From Streptomyces aquilus (GTDB lineage Bacteria; Actinomycetota; Actinomycetes; Streptomycetales; Streptomycetaceae), in contig NZ_CP034463.1 of NCBI RefSeq assembly GCF_003955715.1, positions 3,720,001 through 3,784,000 of the forward strand: 64,000 nucleotides of DNA, read 5' to 3'. The position numbers were made by a program, and so were the translations under genes. The notes beneath the pieces were generated by a model that saw nothing but the letters and a program-made list of their open reading frames with translations, was not told the DNA's origin and searched no databases. How positions within the stretch are numbered: the stretch's first letter is position 1; every line of letters starts with the position of its first letter. This document shows positions 42,574 to 51,775 of this stretch, piece by piece.

Positions 42574-43191
42574 TCAGGCCCCGGTGCCGCCGCCGCCCGG
42601 CATGTTGGCGGCCGTGGTGATGACCTCGTCGATGAGGCCGTACTCCTTGGCCTCCTCCGCGTCGAACCAGCGGTCGCGGTCGGAGGCGCGGGTGATCTCC
42701 TCGAACGACTGGCCCGTGTGCTGAGCCGTGAGCTCGGCCATGCGCTTCTTGGTGTGCAGCAGCCGCTCAGCGTGGATCTTGATGTCCGAGGCCGAGCCGG
42801 CGAGGCCGGCGGACGGCTGGTGGATCAGGATCTCGGCGTTCGGCAGCGCGAAGCGCTTGCCGGGGGTGCCCGCGCTGAGCAGGAACTGGCCCATGGAGGC
42901 GGCGAGGCCCATGGCGATCGTCACCACGTCGTTCTTGATGTACTGCATGGTGTCGTAGATCGCCATGCCGGCCGTGATCGAACCGCCCGGGCTGTTGATG
43001 TAGAGGTAGATGTCCTTGTCCGGGTCCGCGGCAAGGAGCAGCAGCTGTGCGGTGATCTTGTTCGCGATGTCGTCGTCGACCGGCTGGCCGAGGAAGATGA
43101 TCCGCTCGTTGAGCAGCCGGTTGTAGACCTGGTCGCCGAGGCCACCACCGATGGAAGGCTCGCCGGCGGCGGAGGGCATCAGATTCGTCAC
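42574..43191 (-). CDS. clpP1: Clp protease proteolytic subunit ClpP1
   Basis: 205 residues from GTG 43191 (product [12 protein letters not shown]); AGGTGG lies four bases upstream. Catalytic Ser in [13 protein letters not shown] (~97), His in [10 protein letters not shown] (~122), Asp later. The N-terminal propeptide-like stretch [18 protein letters not shown] fits self-processing. First of clpP1-clpP2; the upstream ClgR-like box suggests induction by ClgR under proteolytic stress. Confidence 0.97.
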   Translation of the reverse strand: MTNLMPSAAGEPSIGGGLGDQVYNRLLNERIIFLGQPVDDDIANKITAQLLLLAADPDKDIYLYINSPGGSITAGMAIYDTMQYIKNDVVTIAMGLAASMGQFLLSAGTPGKRFALPNAEILIHQPSAGLAGSASDIKIHAERLLHTKKRMAELTAQHTGQSFEEITRASDRDRWFDAEEAKEYGLIDEVITTAANMPGGGGTGA

Positions 43192-43299
43192 GTATCCACC
43201 TGCTCGTCTTACGACGGCGCCGGGCCGTCTCACGTTTCCCTGCGTGTTCCCTGCGGGGCTTGGAGCCGCTCGGGGACTCCACTCCCCTCGTATTCATGG

Positions 43300-43305
43300 A
43301 CCCTA
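43300..43305 (-). promoter_or_regulatory. -10 element of clpP1
   Basis: TAGGGT on the minus strand, with no good -35 at 17 bp (TTCCCC region), as expected for an activator-dependent promoter. TSS would be near 43293, giving a leader of about 100 nt. Confidence 0.45.
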
Positions 43306-43343
43306 ACGCGCTGGTCCCTTCGGGGAATCCCGGATACCGGGCT

Positions 43344-43357
43344 GTTCGCCGGGGGCG
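43344..43357. promoter_or_regulatory. ClgR-like box upstream of clpP1
   Basis: GTTCGCCGGGGGCG fits GTTCGC-N5-GCG, described for ClgR sites at Streptomyces clpP1. It lies 153-166 bp from the start codon and about 55 bp upstream of the inferred TSS, a suitable activator position. Confidence 0.65.
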
Positions 43358-43386
43358 TAGCGCGGGACGGCCTGGCGGGAAGGCGG

Positions 43387-43422
43387 ACGGGCCCCGGGTC
43401 ATGAGTGACCCGGGGCCCGTCC
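43387..43422 (-). terminator. terminator of tig
   Basis: Perfect 16-bp arms 43387-43402 and 43407-43422 (GACGGGCCCCGGGTCA and complement), loop TGAG, 25 bp after the tig stop. Confidence 0.85.
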
Positions 43423-43446
43423 TACGACCTACGAGGTGCCGTGGGC

Positions 43447-44844
43447 TCAGCCCTCGGTCTTCTCGGTGTCGGCCTCGGTGGCGTCGGCCTCCGTGGCCTC
43501 GGCGGCGACCTCGGCGGCCTCCTCGACCTCGTCCTCGTCGTCCAGGTCGATGACCTCGCCGTTGGTGTCCTTCACCGTGGCGGCCTCGACCACGACGGCC
43601 AGGGCCTTGCCGCGGGCGACCTCGCCGACGAGGAGCGGAACCTGGCCGCCCTCGACGACCGCCTGGGCGAACTGGTCGGGGGACATGCCGGAGGAGGCGG
43701 CGCGGCGCATGAGGTGCTCGGTGAGCTCCTCCTGGTTCACGTTCAGCTTCTCGCGCTTGACCAGGGCGTCCAGGACGAACTGGGTCTTGATGCCCTTGAC
43801 CGCGGCTTCCTTGGTCTCGGCGTCGAACTCCTCGGCCGTCTTGCCCTGGATCTCGAGGTACTTCTCGAGGTCGAGGCCCATCTGGCCGAGCTGGTGGTGC
43901 TCCAGGTTGTGCTTGCGGGTGTTGATCTCGTCCTCGAGCAGCTTCTCGGGGACGGGCACCTCGACGAGCTCCAGGAGCTTCTCCAGGACGCGCTCCTGGG
44001 CCTGGGTGGCCTGGTCGTACTGCTTCATGTTCTCGAGGCGCTTGCGGCTGTCGGCCTTCAGCTCGTCGAGGGTGTCGAACTCGGAGGCGAGCTGCGCGAA
44101 CTCGTCGTCCAGCTCGGGCAGTTCGCGGGCGGCGACCTGGGTGACCTTGACGGTGACCTCGGCCTCCTTGCCGGCCGCGGAGCCGCCCTTGAGCTCGGAG
44201 GTGAACGTGGCCTCGGCCCCGGCCTCCAGGCCCTTCACGGCGTCGTCGATGCCGTCGAGGAGCTCGCCGGAGCCGATGGTGTAGGAGACACCGCTGGCGA
44301 TGCCGTCCTCCAGCACCTCTCCGTCGACCTTGGCCTCCAGGTCGATCGTGACGACGTCGCCGTCCTCGGCGGCGCGCTCGACCGGGGAGGTGGCGGCGAA
44401 GCGCTCACGGAGCTGCTCGACGGACTTGTCGACGTCCTCGTCGGTGACCTCGACGGCGTCGACCTCGACCTCGATGCCGGAGAAGTCCGGGATCTCCAGG
44501 GCGGGGCGGATGTCGACCTCGGCGGTGAAGTTCAGCGTGTCGCCGTCCTTCAGCTCCGTGATGTCGACCTCGGGCTGGCCGAGGACGTCCAGGTCGGCCT
44601 CGTTGACCGCCTCGGTGTAGAACTTCGGAAGCGCGTCGTTGACCGCCTCCTCCAGGACCGCACCGCGGCCGAACCGCTGGTCGATGACGCGGGCCGGGAT
44701 CTTGCCCTTGCGGAAGCCCTTCACCGTGACCTGCTGGTTGATCTTCTTGTACGCCGCGTCGAGGCTGTCCTTGAGCTCCTCGAAGGGCACCTCGATGCTG
44801 AGCCGAACCCGGGTCGGGTTCAGGGTCTCCACGGCGCTCTTCAC
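43447..44844 (-). CDS. tig: trigger factor chaperone
   Basis: 465 residues, GTG start. N-terminal ribosome-binding domain with the signature GFRKGKIP (~43-50), FKBP-type PPIase domain (~150-245; [19 protein letters not shown]), and long helical arms. Ends in an acidic Glu/Asp/Ala tail (~425-465) typical of actinobacteria. Nascent-chain chaperone. Close to clpP1 on the same strand but separated by a terminator. Confidence 0.97.
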   Translation of the reverse strand: MKSAVETLNPTRVRLSIEVPFEELKDSLDAAYKKINQQVTVKGFRKGKIPARVIDQRFGRGAVLEEAVNDALPKFYTEAVNEADLDVLGQPEVDITELKDGDTLNFTAEVDIRPALEIPDFSGIEVEVDAVEVTDEDVDKSVEQLRERFAATSPVERAAEDGDVVTIDLEAKVDGEVLEDGIASGVSYTIGSGELLDGIDDAVKGLEAGAEATFTSELKGGSAAGKEAEVTVKVTQVAARELPELDDEFAQLASEFDTLDELKADSRKRLENMKQYDQATQAQERVLEKLLELVEVPVPEKLLEDEINTRKHNLEHHQLGQMGLDLEKYLEIQGKTAEEFDAETKEAAVKGIKTQFVLDALVKREKLNVNQEELTEHLMRRAASSGMSPDQFAQAVVEGGQVPLLVGEVARGKALAVVVEAATVKDTNGEVIDLDDEDEVEEAAEVAAEATEADATEADTEKTEG

Positions 44845-45012
44845 GGTTCGGTCTCCTTGGGGGCTGACTTCTTGGATTCTGCCGGGGCCAGAACGGCTCC
44901 GGCGGATTCGCCGCCCGGGAGGACGTCGTCAGGGTCAGACGAGAGACACACGGGCATGCAGCTTGCATAGTAACCGCAGCCGCGACACGCCCCAAAAGGC
45001 GATCAAGAAAGG

Positions 45013-45089
45013 TGGTCGGGGTGGCGGGATTTGAACCCACGGCCTTCCGCTCCCAAAGCGGACGCGCTACCAAGCTGCGCCACACCCCG
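45013..45089 (-). tRNA. tRNA-Pro (TGG anticodon)
   Basis: 77 nt including an encoded CCA. Acceptor stem CGGGGTG pairs with CACCCCG; D-loop AGCTTGGTAGC; anticodon loop TTTGGGA with TGG; T-arm GGTTCAAATCC. Cloverleaf intact. Confidence 0.97.
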
Positions 45090-45242
45090 TCTGGTGCGAC
45101 ACGTAGGGTACATGCCCGCAGGCCATGGGATCGCCGCATTTACGGGGCCGCGCGGCAAGGCGGACCGGGGTGTGCGGCGAAGGGGGCCGACCCGCTACGA
45201 TGCCTTCTGTGCCGCGGTCACCTGACCTGCGGCGCGTCGCGT

Positions 45243-45316
45243 GCGGGCGTAGCTCAATGGTAGAGCCCTAGTCTTCCAAACTAGCTACGCGGGTTCGATT
45301 CCCGTCGCCCGCTCCA
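45243..45316 (+). tRNA. tRNA-Gly (TCC anticodon)
   Basis: 74 nt including CCA. Acceptor GCGGGCG/CGCCCGC, D-arm AGCTCAATGGTAGAG, anticodon loop CTTCCAA (TCC), T-arm GGTTCGATTCC. Divergent from tRNA-Pro. tRNA ends are common integration sites; no attachment repeat of this one was seen within the window. Confidence 0.97.
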
Positions 45317-45322
45317 CACGAC

Positions 45323-45363
45323 TCAGGGCCAGGTCAGAGGATGATTCCTCCGCCTGGCCCTGA
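45323..45363 (+). terminator. terminator of tRNA-Gly
   Basis: TCAGGGCCAGG (45323-45333) pairs with CCTGGCCCTGA (45353-45363), extended by an inner AGAGG/CCTC stem. Confidence 0.75.
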
Positions 45364-45532
45364 TCGCGTTCCGGGGTCGCGTTCAGTCCTGCGTGTCCCC
45401 CGCGTGCCTCTTCGGCTTTCGGGCTTGTCGACAGGTGCGGCCTCACCTTTCGCTACTCCCCGTCCTTGCCCCAGCGGGCCACGGTCGCGCGGGAACCCCC
45501 GTCAGCTCTGCGACTCAGCGGTAGGGCACGTC

Positions 45533-45581
45533 GGCTTCGACGGCTTCGACGGCTTCGACGGCTTCGACGGCTTCGACGGCT
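45533..45581. repeat. tandem 9-bp repeat GGCTTCGAC, five copies
   Basis: Five exact units at 45533-45577 plus GGCT. It lies in a 530-bp stretch (45364-45893) downstream of tRNA-Gly that otherwise shows no credible gene. Read on the plus strand the repeat gives an Asp-Gly-Phe pattern. Confidence 0.95.
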
Positions 45582-45810
45582 CAGCGGACGAACCCGGGCG
45601 TCCAGCCGTTCCAACTCTGCGACAAGCCGAACGCGCTCCCGCCCCGGCTCCATCAGCTGTCGAACCGCCCTGGCGCGGGCGTCCTCAGGGGTACGACCCT
45701 GCTGGGCTCCTGCCTCCGGCGGGGGATCGGCCCGCACCGGGATGGAGGGGGCGCCTGGAGGCTCCGCTTCACACCGATCCGAGCCAAAACACGAAATCGC
45801 AAGGAAAACC

Positions 45811-45838
45811 TTGAGAGATGCTGTCCGGCGCCTAGTCT
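45811..45838 (+). promoter_or_regulatory. possible promoter for the 45894 gene
   Basis: TTGAGA (45811-45816), 16-base spacer, TAGTCT (45833-45838). Spacing one base short of ideal. Confidence 0.45.
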
Positions 45839-45893
45839 CATTGGGTGAGGGGAGGCGTGCAGCGACGATCCCACCGGTGCACGACCTATAAAG

Positions 45894-46430
45894 ATGATCA
45901 ATTTGCTGATAGGGGCATTGGGTGGGGCGTTGAGCACCATCCTTGTGTCCGCCTGTGTCGCGTGCACCCGTGGCGGACAACAACTCTTGACCTGGTTACT
46001 GTCCTATCCGCAACGGCGTCGAGTAAAAAGCCAGGCCCAGGCAGGATTGGGACAAGGGAGCCGGGCCTGGCTCACCGGCCCGATCGAGGACGACACCTTC
46101 GACACCGAGATCAATGTCGAAGGCAGAGTCCTTGACCTGCCTCAAGATCATGAAGTGTGGATCGTGCACCGCATTCCCAACAGCACTGAGGTCTGGCCGA
46201 AGGAAAAGCTGACCTTGGACGCAAGTGGGTGGTTCAAGGTGACCACGTTGGAAGGGGGAAGGTCCCGTTCCATGGCTGTAGTTGTATTGCTGACGTCGAA
46301 GCACGTGAGCCAAGAGTTCGACGCGTGGTTTCAGCAAGGACGACAAACCGGCCGCTTTCCGAGCGTTGAGCTTCCGTCCTCTGCTCGCGTGCTGGCCAGC
46401 GCTGTTGTTCGCAGCCAACCTGTGCCTTAG
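45894..46430 (+). CDS. single-pass membrane protein with C-terminal beta-sandwich-like domain
   Basis: 178 residues from ATG 45894. A hydrophobic N-terminus (INLLIGALGGALSTILVSACVAC) anchors a soluble domain. That domain has the spacing V.G.V..LP...EVWIVHR....VWP..KLTLD..GWF.V.T and then EFDAWFQQGRQTGRFPSVELP. I have seen this pattern at the C-terminus of many bacterial membrane and conflict-type effector proteins, but cannot name the family. Lower GC than neighbours, right after a tRNA, suggesting acquisition. Convergent with the next gene, 13 bp apart. Confidence 0.7.
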   Translation: MINLLIGALGGALSTILVSACVACTRGGQQLLTWLLSYPQRRRVKSQAQAGLGQGSRAWLTGPIEDDTFDTEINVEGRVLDLPQDHEVWIVHRIPNSTEVWPKEKLTLDASGWFKVTTLEGGRSRSMAVVVLLTSKHVSQEFDAWFQQGRQTGRFPSVELPSSARVLASAVVRSQPVP

Positions 46431-46443
46431 CGGGCTGAAGCGA

Positions 46444-46977
46444 TCAGACCGGCCCACCACTTCTCTCTAGATCGCGCAAGAGTTCTGGGGAGTCGGCTAC
46501 AGCCCGACGCGTCCGCTCCTTAGCTGCCGCAAGTCGTCCCTTCCGGAACCACCGTGACCGTTGGGGATGCCACAGAGCTTGGTAGATCATCTCGGCGGCC
46601 TCGTTCAGGCCTTGCAGATGATGGCGTTCCAGCCACCCACCGCCCTCATCAGGGCCGCCGTGCCGATCGTAGTTACGACGACTCTGCCCGTAGAAGGCCA
46701 ACCTCGTAGTCACGTACCAAATCGATAGTTCACGAGGTACCCCAGCGATCATCGAGGCCGATTCGAACGCATGCAGAGCCCTCCGGAGCCGAGGCCAGAC
46801 CTCGGGGTCGTCCGCACGCCAGACAAGCTCATCCAGTTCCGTCATGGCGCTCCGAACATCGGCACGAGCTTTACGACGTTCGGGGCCCGCACTCACGTAT
46901 TGGGCTACCACTTGGCCCGCAACGCCACCGACGCTGCCCGCACCAAGCAGTTGCAACCACCCAACAAGATCAGCCAT
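46444..46977 (-). CDS. small helical protein of unknown function
   Basis: 177 residues from ATG 46977 (MADLVGWLQLLGAGSVGG); an upstream GTG would add 25 but is less convincing. One weak N-terminal hydrophobic stretch (~6-25), then charged helices rich in Arg and Trp (ELDELVWRADDPEVWPRLRRALHAFESASM; WHPQRSRWFRKGRLAAAKERT). No family recognised. Convergent with the preceding membrane protein; both look like recently acquired orphans. Confidence 0.65.
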   Translation of the reverse strand: MADLVGWLQLLGAGSVGGVAGQVVAQYVSAGPERRKARADVRSAMTELDELVWRADDPEVWPRLRRALHAFESASMIAGVPRELSIWYVTTRLAFYGQSRRNYDRHGGPDEGGGWLERHHLQGLNEAAEMIYQALWHPQRSRWFRKGRLAAAKERTRRAVADSPELLRDLERSGGPV

Positions 46978-47173
46978 CAGACGACCGTAACAGGCAACTT
47001 GAACCGGTCCGCCCGGCAGAGTCGGAGAGAAGTTGCGGCCCCGATCACCCACCCCTTAAGGATGGGGCTCGATCGCAAACTGCCATGCCACGCGTCGACC
47101 AACAACACGGACAACGGCACGTGGAGTCGATCCGCTCCCCGGCGAGCCCGTCGTACAAGATCTTCGTACCTGG

Positions 47174-49315
47174 TCAGAGGGTCCGTACATCCACCGTGTA
47201 GACCGAGCGCAGGCCGTACGGGACGTAGAGCGCGTCGCCCACCAGGGTGAGTGGGGCGCCGGTCGGGGAGCCGTCCACGGCGGCTTCGTCGCGGCCGTCG
47301 AGGGTGCCGTCCACCTTGCCGGTCGTCCGGTTGACGGCGGCGAGGCGGCCGCTGGGGGACGCCAGGTACAGGTGGGTGCGGGAGGCGATGGGCGGGCCCG
47401 CGAGTTCTACGCCGGAGTTGCCCTCCCACAGCTGGCGGCCGGTGTCGGGGTCGACCGCGCGGATGCCGCCGTTGGAGAGGGTGAAGTAGAGGGTGCCGCC
47501 CGTGAGGGTGGGGGTCGCGGCCTCGGGCTGGGGCCTGGCGAGCCTCACCGTGGTGACGATGTGCGTGGACGTCTTGATCAGGGTCAGGGTGCGGCGGGGG
47601 CCGGTGGTGTTGAGCAGCAGCAGGCGGCCGGCGCGCCGGCCGACGATGTCGACGTCGCCCTTGAGCCTGACGGTCCAGCGGGGCTTTCCGGTGTCCGGGT
47701 CGAGCTGGCTGACGCTCGTGTTCTCGATGACGTCGGACGTGTACTTCGCGGTGAGCAGGTACGCCTGTCCGCCCGCGCTGCGCAGCAGGCTCATGTACTG
47801 GTTCGGGTTCGGCAGGGGGCGCTTCCAGCGGACCTCGCCGGTCTCGGCGTCGAGGAGGGCGTACTGGTCGCCCGTCTTGCCGTAGACGGTGACGACGCCC
47901 GCGGGGACGGCGGCGGAGGCGCCCTGGTCGCTGCTCGGCTCGGTGCCGTCCGTGCTGTCGGCGGTGACCGTCTGCCAGGCGACCTCGCCGGTCCCGGCGT
48001 CCAGGGCCTGGATCGAGTAGCGGGTCGCGTACGCCGCCTCGCCGCGGCCGGGCCGGTCGTCGGCGCCGTAGACGTACACGCGGCCGTCGTGGGAGCCGAT
48101 GATCGTGCCCGCGCCGGAGCCGCTGCTGCCGAAGTCGGCGTCCTCGGCGGTCGGGTCCATGGGCCGGCCCCAGGTGTTGGCGCCGTCGGCCAGCGCGAAG
48201 CGGGTGGCCATGATCTCGTCGCCCGCGCAGACCAGGGAGGTGCCGGAGGCGACGCAGCGGTTGAAGAGGGCGGTGGGACCCATCGGGTCCTTGTCGACAC
48301 TGGGGTCCTTCGCCTGCCGGTGCCAGGCCTCCCAGCCCGCGGGAAGGCTTTCCGGGGCGGCGGCGTCGTCGTCGGTGAGGGCGAGGGTGGTGGTGGCCAC
48401 GGCGGCGAGGAGGGCCGCGCCGAGCGCGGTGAGCAGCCGGAGGCGGGTGCGGCGCCGGCGGGGGCGCGGGGCGTCCAGGAGGGTCGGGGGGCCGGGGTTG
48501 GGCAGAGTGCCGTCCCGCAGGAGGCGGAGCAGTTCGTCCACGCTGGGACGGGACTTGGGCTCCTTCTCCAGGCAGAGGCGGATGAAGGGGAGCAACTCCT
48601 CGGGTACGTCGGTGAGTTCCGGGGCGCCTTCCACCACGCGGATCGCCGTCTCGTAGGGGCTCGGGCTGTCGAAGGGGCCCTTGCCTGAGGCGGCGAAGGC
48701 GACCACCGCGCCGAGGGAGAAGATGTCCGCCGCGGGGCCCACCTCGTGCGGGGCGGAGAACTGTTCCGGGGACATGAAGGGCGGTGTGCCCATCACGCGG
48801 CCGGTCTGCGTGAGGGCGTCGGAGGCGCCGAGTCCGGTGGCGCGGGAGATGCCGAAGTCGATGACGCGGGGGCCGTCGTCGGCGAGCATCACGTTGGCCG
48901 GTTTCAGGTCCCGGTGGACGACGCCGACGCGGTGGATGTCACGGAGGGCCTCGGCGAGACCCGCGGCCAACTCCCGGGCACGGGACGGCGGCAGCGGACC
49001 GTGCAGGCGGATGTGGGTGCCGAGATCGGCGCCCGGTATGTAGAGCGTGGCCATCCAGGGGCGCGGCGCGTCGGCGTCCGCGTCCACCACGGGTGCGGTG
49101 AAGGCGCCGCTGACCTGGCGGGCGGCGTCCACCTCGCGGCGGAACCGGGCGCGGAACTCGTCGTCGTCCGCGTACTGGGCGTGCACCACCTTGACCGCGA
49201 GGCGGCGGCCGGAGGCGGAGCGGGCGAGGTAGACCACGCCCATGCCACCGCTGCCCAGCCGGTCCTCGATGCGGTAACCGCCCACCTCCGCCGGGTCCGA
49301 GTCGCGCAGCGCCAT
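47174..49315 (-). CDS. Ser/Thr protein kinase with extracellular PQQ-type propeller
   Basis: 713 residues, start ATG 49315. Kinase domain ~14-270: glycine loop LGSGGMGVVY, lysine in LAVKVV, HRDLKPANV, VIDFGIS, and SPEQFS in place of APE. A membrane helix (LLTALGAALLAAVATTTLAL, ~293-312) leads to repeats of the PQQ/WD type (VSQLDPDTGKPRWTV; RAVDPDTGRQLWEG; AVNRTTGKVDGTLDG). Sensor kinases of this layout are common in Streptomyces; the propeller presumably detects an external ligand. Confidence 0.93.
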   Translation of the reverse strand: MALRDSDPAEVGGYRIEDRLGSGGMGVVYLARSASGRRLAVKVVHAQYADDDEFRARFRREVDAARQVSGAFTAPVVDADADAPRPWMATLYIPGADLGTHIRLHGPLPPSRARELAAGLAEALRDIHRVGVVHRDLKPANVMLADDGPRVIDFGISRATGLGASDALTQTGRVMGTPPFMSPEQFSAPHEVGPAADIFSLGAVVAFAASGKGPFDSPSPYETAIRVVEGAPELTDVPEELLPFIRLCLEKEPKSRPSVDELLRLLRDGTLPNPGPPTLLDAPRPRRRRTRLRLLTALGAALLAAVATTTLALTDDDAAAPESLPAGWEAWHRQAKDPSVDKDPMGPTALFNRCVASGTSLVCAGDEIMATRFALADGANTWGRPMDPTAEDADFGSSGSGAGTIIGSHDGRVYVYGADDRPGRGEAAYATRYSIQALDAGTGEVAWQTVTADSTDGTEPSSDQGASAAVPAGVVTVYGKTGDQYALLDAETGEVRWKRPLPNPNQYMSLLRSAGGQAYLLTAKYTSDVIENTSVSQLDPDTGKPRWTVRLKGDVDIVGRRAGRLLLLNTTGPRRTLTLIKTSTHIVTTVRLARPQPEAATPTLTGGTLYFTLSNGGIRAVDPDTGRQLWEGNSGVELAGPPIASRTHLYLASPSGRLAAVNRTTGKVDGTLDGRDEAAVDGSPTGAPLTLVGDALYVPYGLRSVYTVDVRTL

Positions 49316-49421
49316 CCCCGTACGTCCCCCCGTCCGTCACCGGCCCCCGTGACCGGGCTGGTCAGCCTAGGGCCTGTCCGGCGGATCATGCCGCAGGCCC
49401 TGGCCCGGCGGTTCAACGGGG

Positions 49422-49616
49422 TCAGAACTGGATCGAGTTGATGGTCTCCGCTATCGAGTTGAGGAAGCGCTGGATGTCGTCGGCCATGCCCGTCGAGGCG
49501 AGGAAGAAGCCGAACAGCACGGCCACGATCGCGGGTCCTGCCTTGAGCGACCCGCCACGGATCAACACCACCATGATGATCGCCAACAGCAGCACCACTG
49601 ACAGCGAAATGGCCAC
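49422..49616 (-). CDS. small two-helix membrane protein
   Basis: 64 residues, GTG start at 49616. Two hydrophobic helices (ISLSVVLLLAIIMVVLI and PAIVAVLFGFFLA) and a C-terminal amphipathic helix (DDIQRFLNSIAETINSIQF). The family is recurrent in Streptomyces; function unknown. Its size and composition agree with a real gene. Confidence 0.75.
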   Translation of the reverse strand: MAISLSVVLLLAIIMVVLIRGGSLKAGPAIVAVLFGFFLASTGMADDIQRFLNSIAETINSIQF

Positions 49617-50137
49617 AACTGATCACACCCTAGGTCGGTCCGCTCTCCCGGCCCGGGGGTGCCAGCCCCGCGCACCCCCGCCAGAACCATCGTGCCACCA
49701 ACCAAGCCGCTGTATGCGGCAGGTGAGACATCGTTGACCACACCTGTGCCCGAACTGTGCGGCGCCGTCCGGGTCCGTGGCCAACACCCCGGGTTCCGTA
49801 CAGCAATTCGAGCGCCCACTCACACGGGGATCGCACAGGGAATTCGACCGGATCGTTTCGGTCTCCACACATCGCGTTCGCAGGTAATTCGAAAATGAGC
49901 GGCGGCCCCAACCACCGCGCAGGAAGCGGACATTCCACAGGAGTCGCCTGCTGGTCATATGCCCTATTTAGTCGGGATGAATCCCACCAATACGACCCTT
50001 GCGGTGACGTCTGGGCCTCTCCATTCGCTGTGTTCACCGTCACGTGGAGAATGGCGTCGGCTTGCCGAAATATCGGGTACCCGAAGCCGATAACCAGGAA
50101 TGACGTGGCCGGTTTTACGAAATCGCACAGACAACGC
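49617..50137. other. 520-bp gap with no credible gene
   Basis: Comparatively AT-rich. An open frame on the minus strand (49630-50043) exists but its product has no coding-like composition. It probably holds the promoters of the two flanking divergent genes. Confidence 0.5.
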
Positions 50138-50143
50138 TAGGGT
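50138..50143 (+). promoter_or_regulatory. -10 TAGGGT placing the start on the ATG
   Basis: TAGGGT ends seven bases before ATG 50151, and there is no good ribosome-binding site, so the acyltransferase mRNA may be leaderless. The -35 is weak (TACGAA at 17 bp). Confidence 0.45.
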
Positions 50144-50150
50144 GCCTCAG

Positions 50151-51320
50151 ATGTTCCACGCCGCCTCGCCCCGAGTGCCGCTCCCGCCGGCACAGTCGTC
50201 GGCACCCGGAGTGCCGAGCCCCCGCTCACCGCTCACTCAGCAGCAGCCTCGGCACAAGCCACAGGGCAAGCAGCGTGACGCGTTCTTCGACAACGCCAAG
50301 TACCTGGCGATCGTGCTCGTCGCGGTCGGTCACGCCTGGGAGCCACTCAAGGGCGACAGCCGCATCCTGGAGGGCGTGTACACGGTCGTGTACTCCTTCC
50401 ACATGCCGGCGTTCATCATCATCTCCGGCTTCTTCTCCCGCAGTTTCGACATGCGCCCCGACCGGCTCAAGCGGCTGATCACGGGCGTGGCGGTGCCGTA
50501 CATCCTGTTCGAGACGGCGTACGTCCTCTTCGAGCGCGCGGCGGGCGACGACCCGGGCAAGGACATCAGTCTGCTCGACCCCTGGTATCTGACCTGGTTC
50601 CTGTGCGCGTTGTTCGTCTGGCGGATGTGCACCCCGATCCTGAAGATGATCCGCCGGCCGCTCCCCGTCGCCCTCGGCATCGCCATGCTGGCGTCCGTGG
50701 CGCCGTCGATCGGCAACGACCTGGACCTCCAGCGGGTGCTCCAGTTCCTGCCGTACTTCGTCCTCGGGCTGTGCATGAAGGCCGAGCACTTCCACATGGT
50801 CCGCACCTGGCGGATGCGCATCCTGGCCGTGCCGGTGTTCGCGGCCGCGCTCGCCGTCGGCTGGTGGGCGGTGCCGCGCATGAACACCGCGTGGTTCTAC
50901 CACCGGGACGCCGCCCAGGACCTGGGTGCCCCGTGGTGGGTCGGTCCGGTGATGGTGCTCGCGATGTTCGGCTGCTCGCTGCTGCTGACCGCCTGCTTCT
51001 TCGCCTGGGTGCCGCGCCGGAAGATGTGGTTCACGGCGCTCGGTGCGGGCACGCTCTACGGCTATCTGCTGCACGGCTTCCTGGTGAAGGCCGGTGACTA
51101 CCAGGGCTGGTTCGACCACGCGTGGCTGCACCGGCCGGCCGGTGAGATCTTCGTGAGCGTGGTCGCCGCCGCGGTCGTCACGGTGCTGTGCACCGCGCCG
51201 GTGCGGCGGGTGTTCCGGTTCGCGATGGAGCCGAAGATGGAGTGGGCGTTCAGGAAGGACGCCGCGGAGGTGGCGCGGGAGCGGCAGCGGCAGGAGCACC
51301 GCGAGAAGGTCCCGGCCTAA
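50151..51320 (+). CDS. acyltransferase 3 family membrane protein
   Basis: 389 residues from ATG 50151. A disordered Pro/Gln N-terminus (~1-40) precedes RDAFFDNAKYLAIVLVAVGHAW, with the family's catalytic His in helix 1 (VGHAWE), then FHMPAFIIISGFFSRS. Ten helices; C-terminal basic/acidic cytosolic tail. These enzymes transfer acyl groups to sugars or wall polymers at the membrane. Monocistronic. Confidence 0.9.
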   Translation: MFHAASPRVPLPPAQSSAPGVPSPRSPLTQQQPRHKPQGKQRDAFFDNAKYLAIVLVAVGHAWEPLKGDSRILEGVYTVVYSFHMPAFIIISGFFSRSFDMRPDRLKRLITGVAVPYILFETAYVLFERAAGDDPGKDISLLDPWYLTWFLCALFVWRMCTPILKMIRRPLPVALGIAMLASVAPSIGNDLDLQRVLQFLPYFVLGLCMKAEHFHMVRTWRMRILAVPVFAAALAVGWWAVPRMNTAWFYHRDAAQDLGAPWWVGPVMVLAMFGCSLLLTACFFAWVPRRKMWFTALGAGTLYGYLLHGFLVKAGDYQGWFDHAWLHRPAGEIFVSVVAAAVVTVLCTAPVRRVFRFAMEPKMEWAFRKDAAEVARERQRQEHREKVPA

Positions 51321-51775
51321 CCCTCGTTCCGTACCAGACCGAGAAGTGTGCGCATGCGCGCGTACTTCTCGGTCAGTCGTTTCCGGGTCGGTTCGTCCAG
51401 CACCGCGAGGCGGGTCGGGTCGGCGTTGTGGGCCAGGTCCGCCTCCTTCACCAGCAGGGCGCCGGGCGTGGCGAGGATGCGGGCCGCGTAGGTCTCGGGC
51501 GGCTCCCCCGCGCGCTTGGTGACGGCACGCACGATGTCCTTCGTACGACGACTCAGCGCGGCCTCGGTCAGCCACTGTTCGGAGAGGGCGTCGTCCTCCA
51601 CGGCGTCGTGCAGCCAGGCCGCCGCGATCTGGTCGGCGTCGCCGCCCTGGGTGCGGACGCCCTCGGCGACGGCCTGGAGGTGTTCGGCGTAAGGGCGTCC
51701 GGCCTTGTCGGTCTGGCCCTCGTGAGCCGTGCGGGCGAGGGCCTCGATCTCGGCGAGCGTCAGTGGTTCGGTCAC
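51317..51775 (-). CDS. HD-domain phosphohydrolase, small alarmone-hydrolase-like
   Basis: 152 residues from GTG 51775, overlapping the ABC permease stop as GTGA. HARTAHEGQ-type entry (ARTAHEGQTDKAGRPYAEHL, ~14-33) and AAWLHDAVEDDALSEQWL (~55-72) match the metal-binding HD signature of RelA/SpoT and Mesh1-like hydrolases (LHDVVEDT). Small, no synthetase or TGS domain. Possible (p)ppGpp or nucleotide hydrolase; alternatively a generic HD phosphatase. Its coupling to an ABC exporter is unusual. Confidence 0.85.
   Translation of the reverse strand: MTEPLTLAEIEALARTAHEGQTDKAGRPYAEHLQAVAEGVRTQGGDADQIAAAWLHDAVEDDALSEQWLTEAALSRRTKDIVRAVTKRAGEPPETYAARILATPGALLVKEADLAHNADPTRLAVLDEPTRKRLTEKYARMRTLLGLVRNEG

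Noticed and set aside
45013..45316. tRNA genes as attachment sites of an element
   Set aside because: No second copy of either tRNA 3' end and no integrase found within the window.
45341..45814. Plus-strand frame with a DGF repeat
   Set aside because: It only reads through the GGCTTCGAC tandem repeat and low-complexity flanks, begins inside the tRNA-Gly terminator, and has no ribosome site.
49630..50043. Minus-strand 137-codon frame in the gap before the acyltransferase
   Set aside because: Composition not coding-like, no ribosome site, product without recognisable features.
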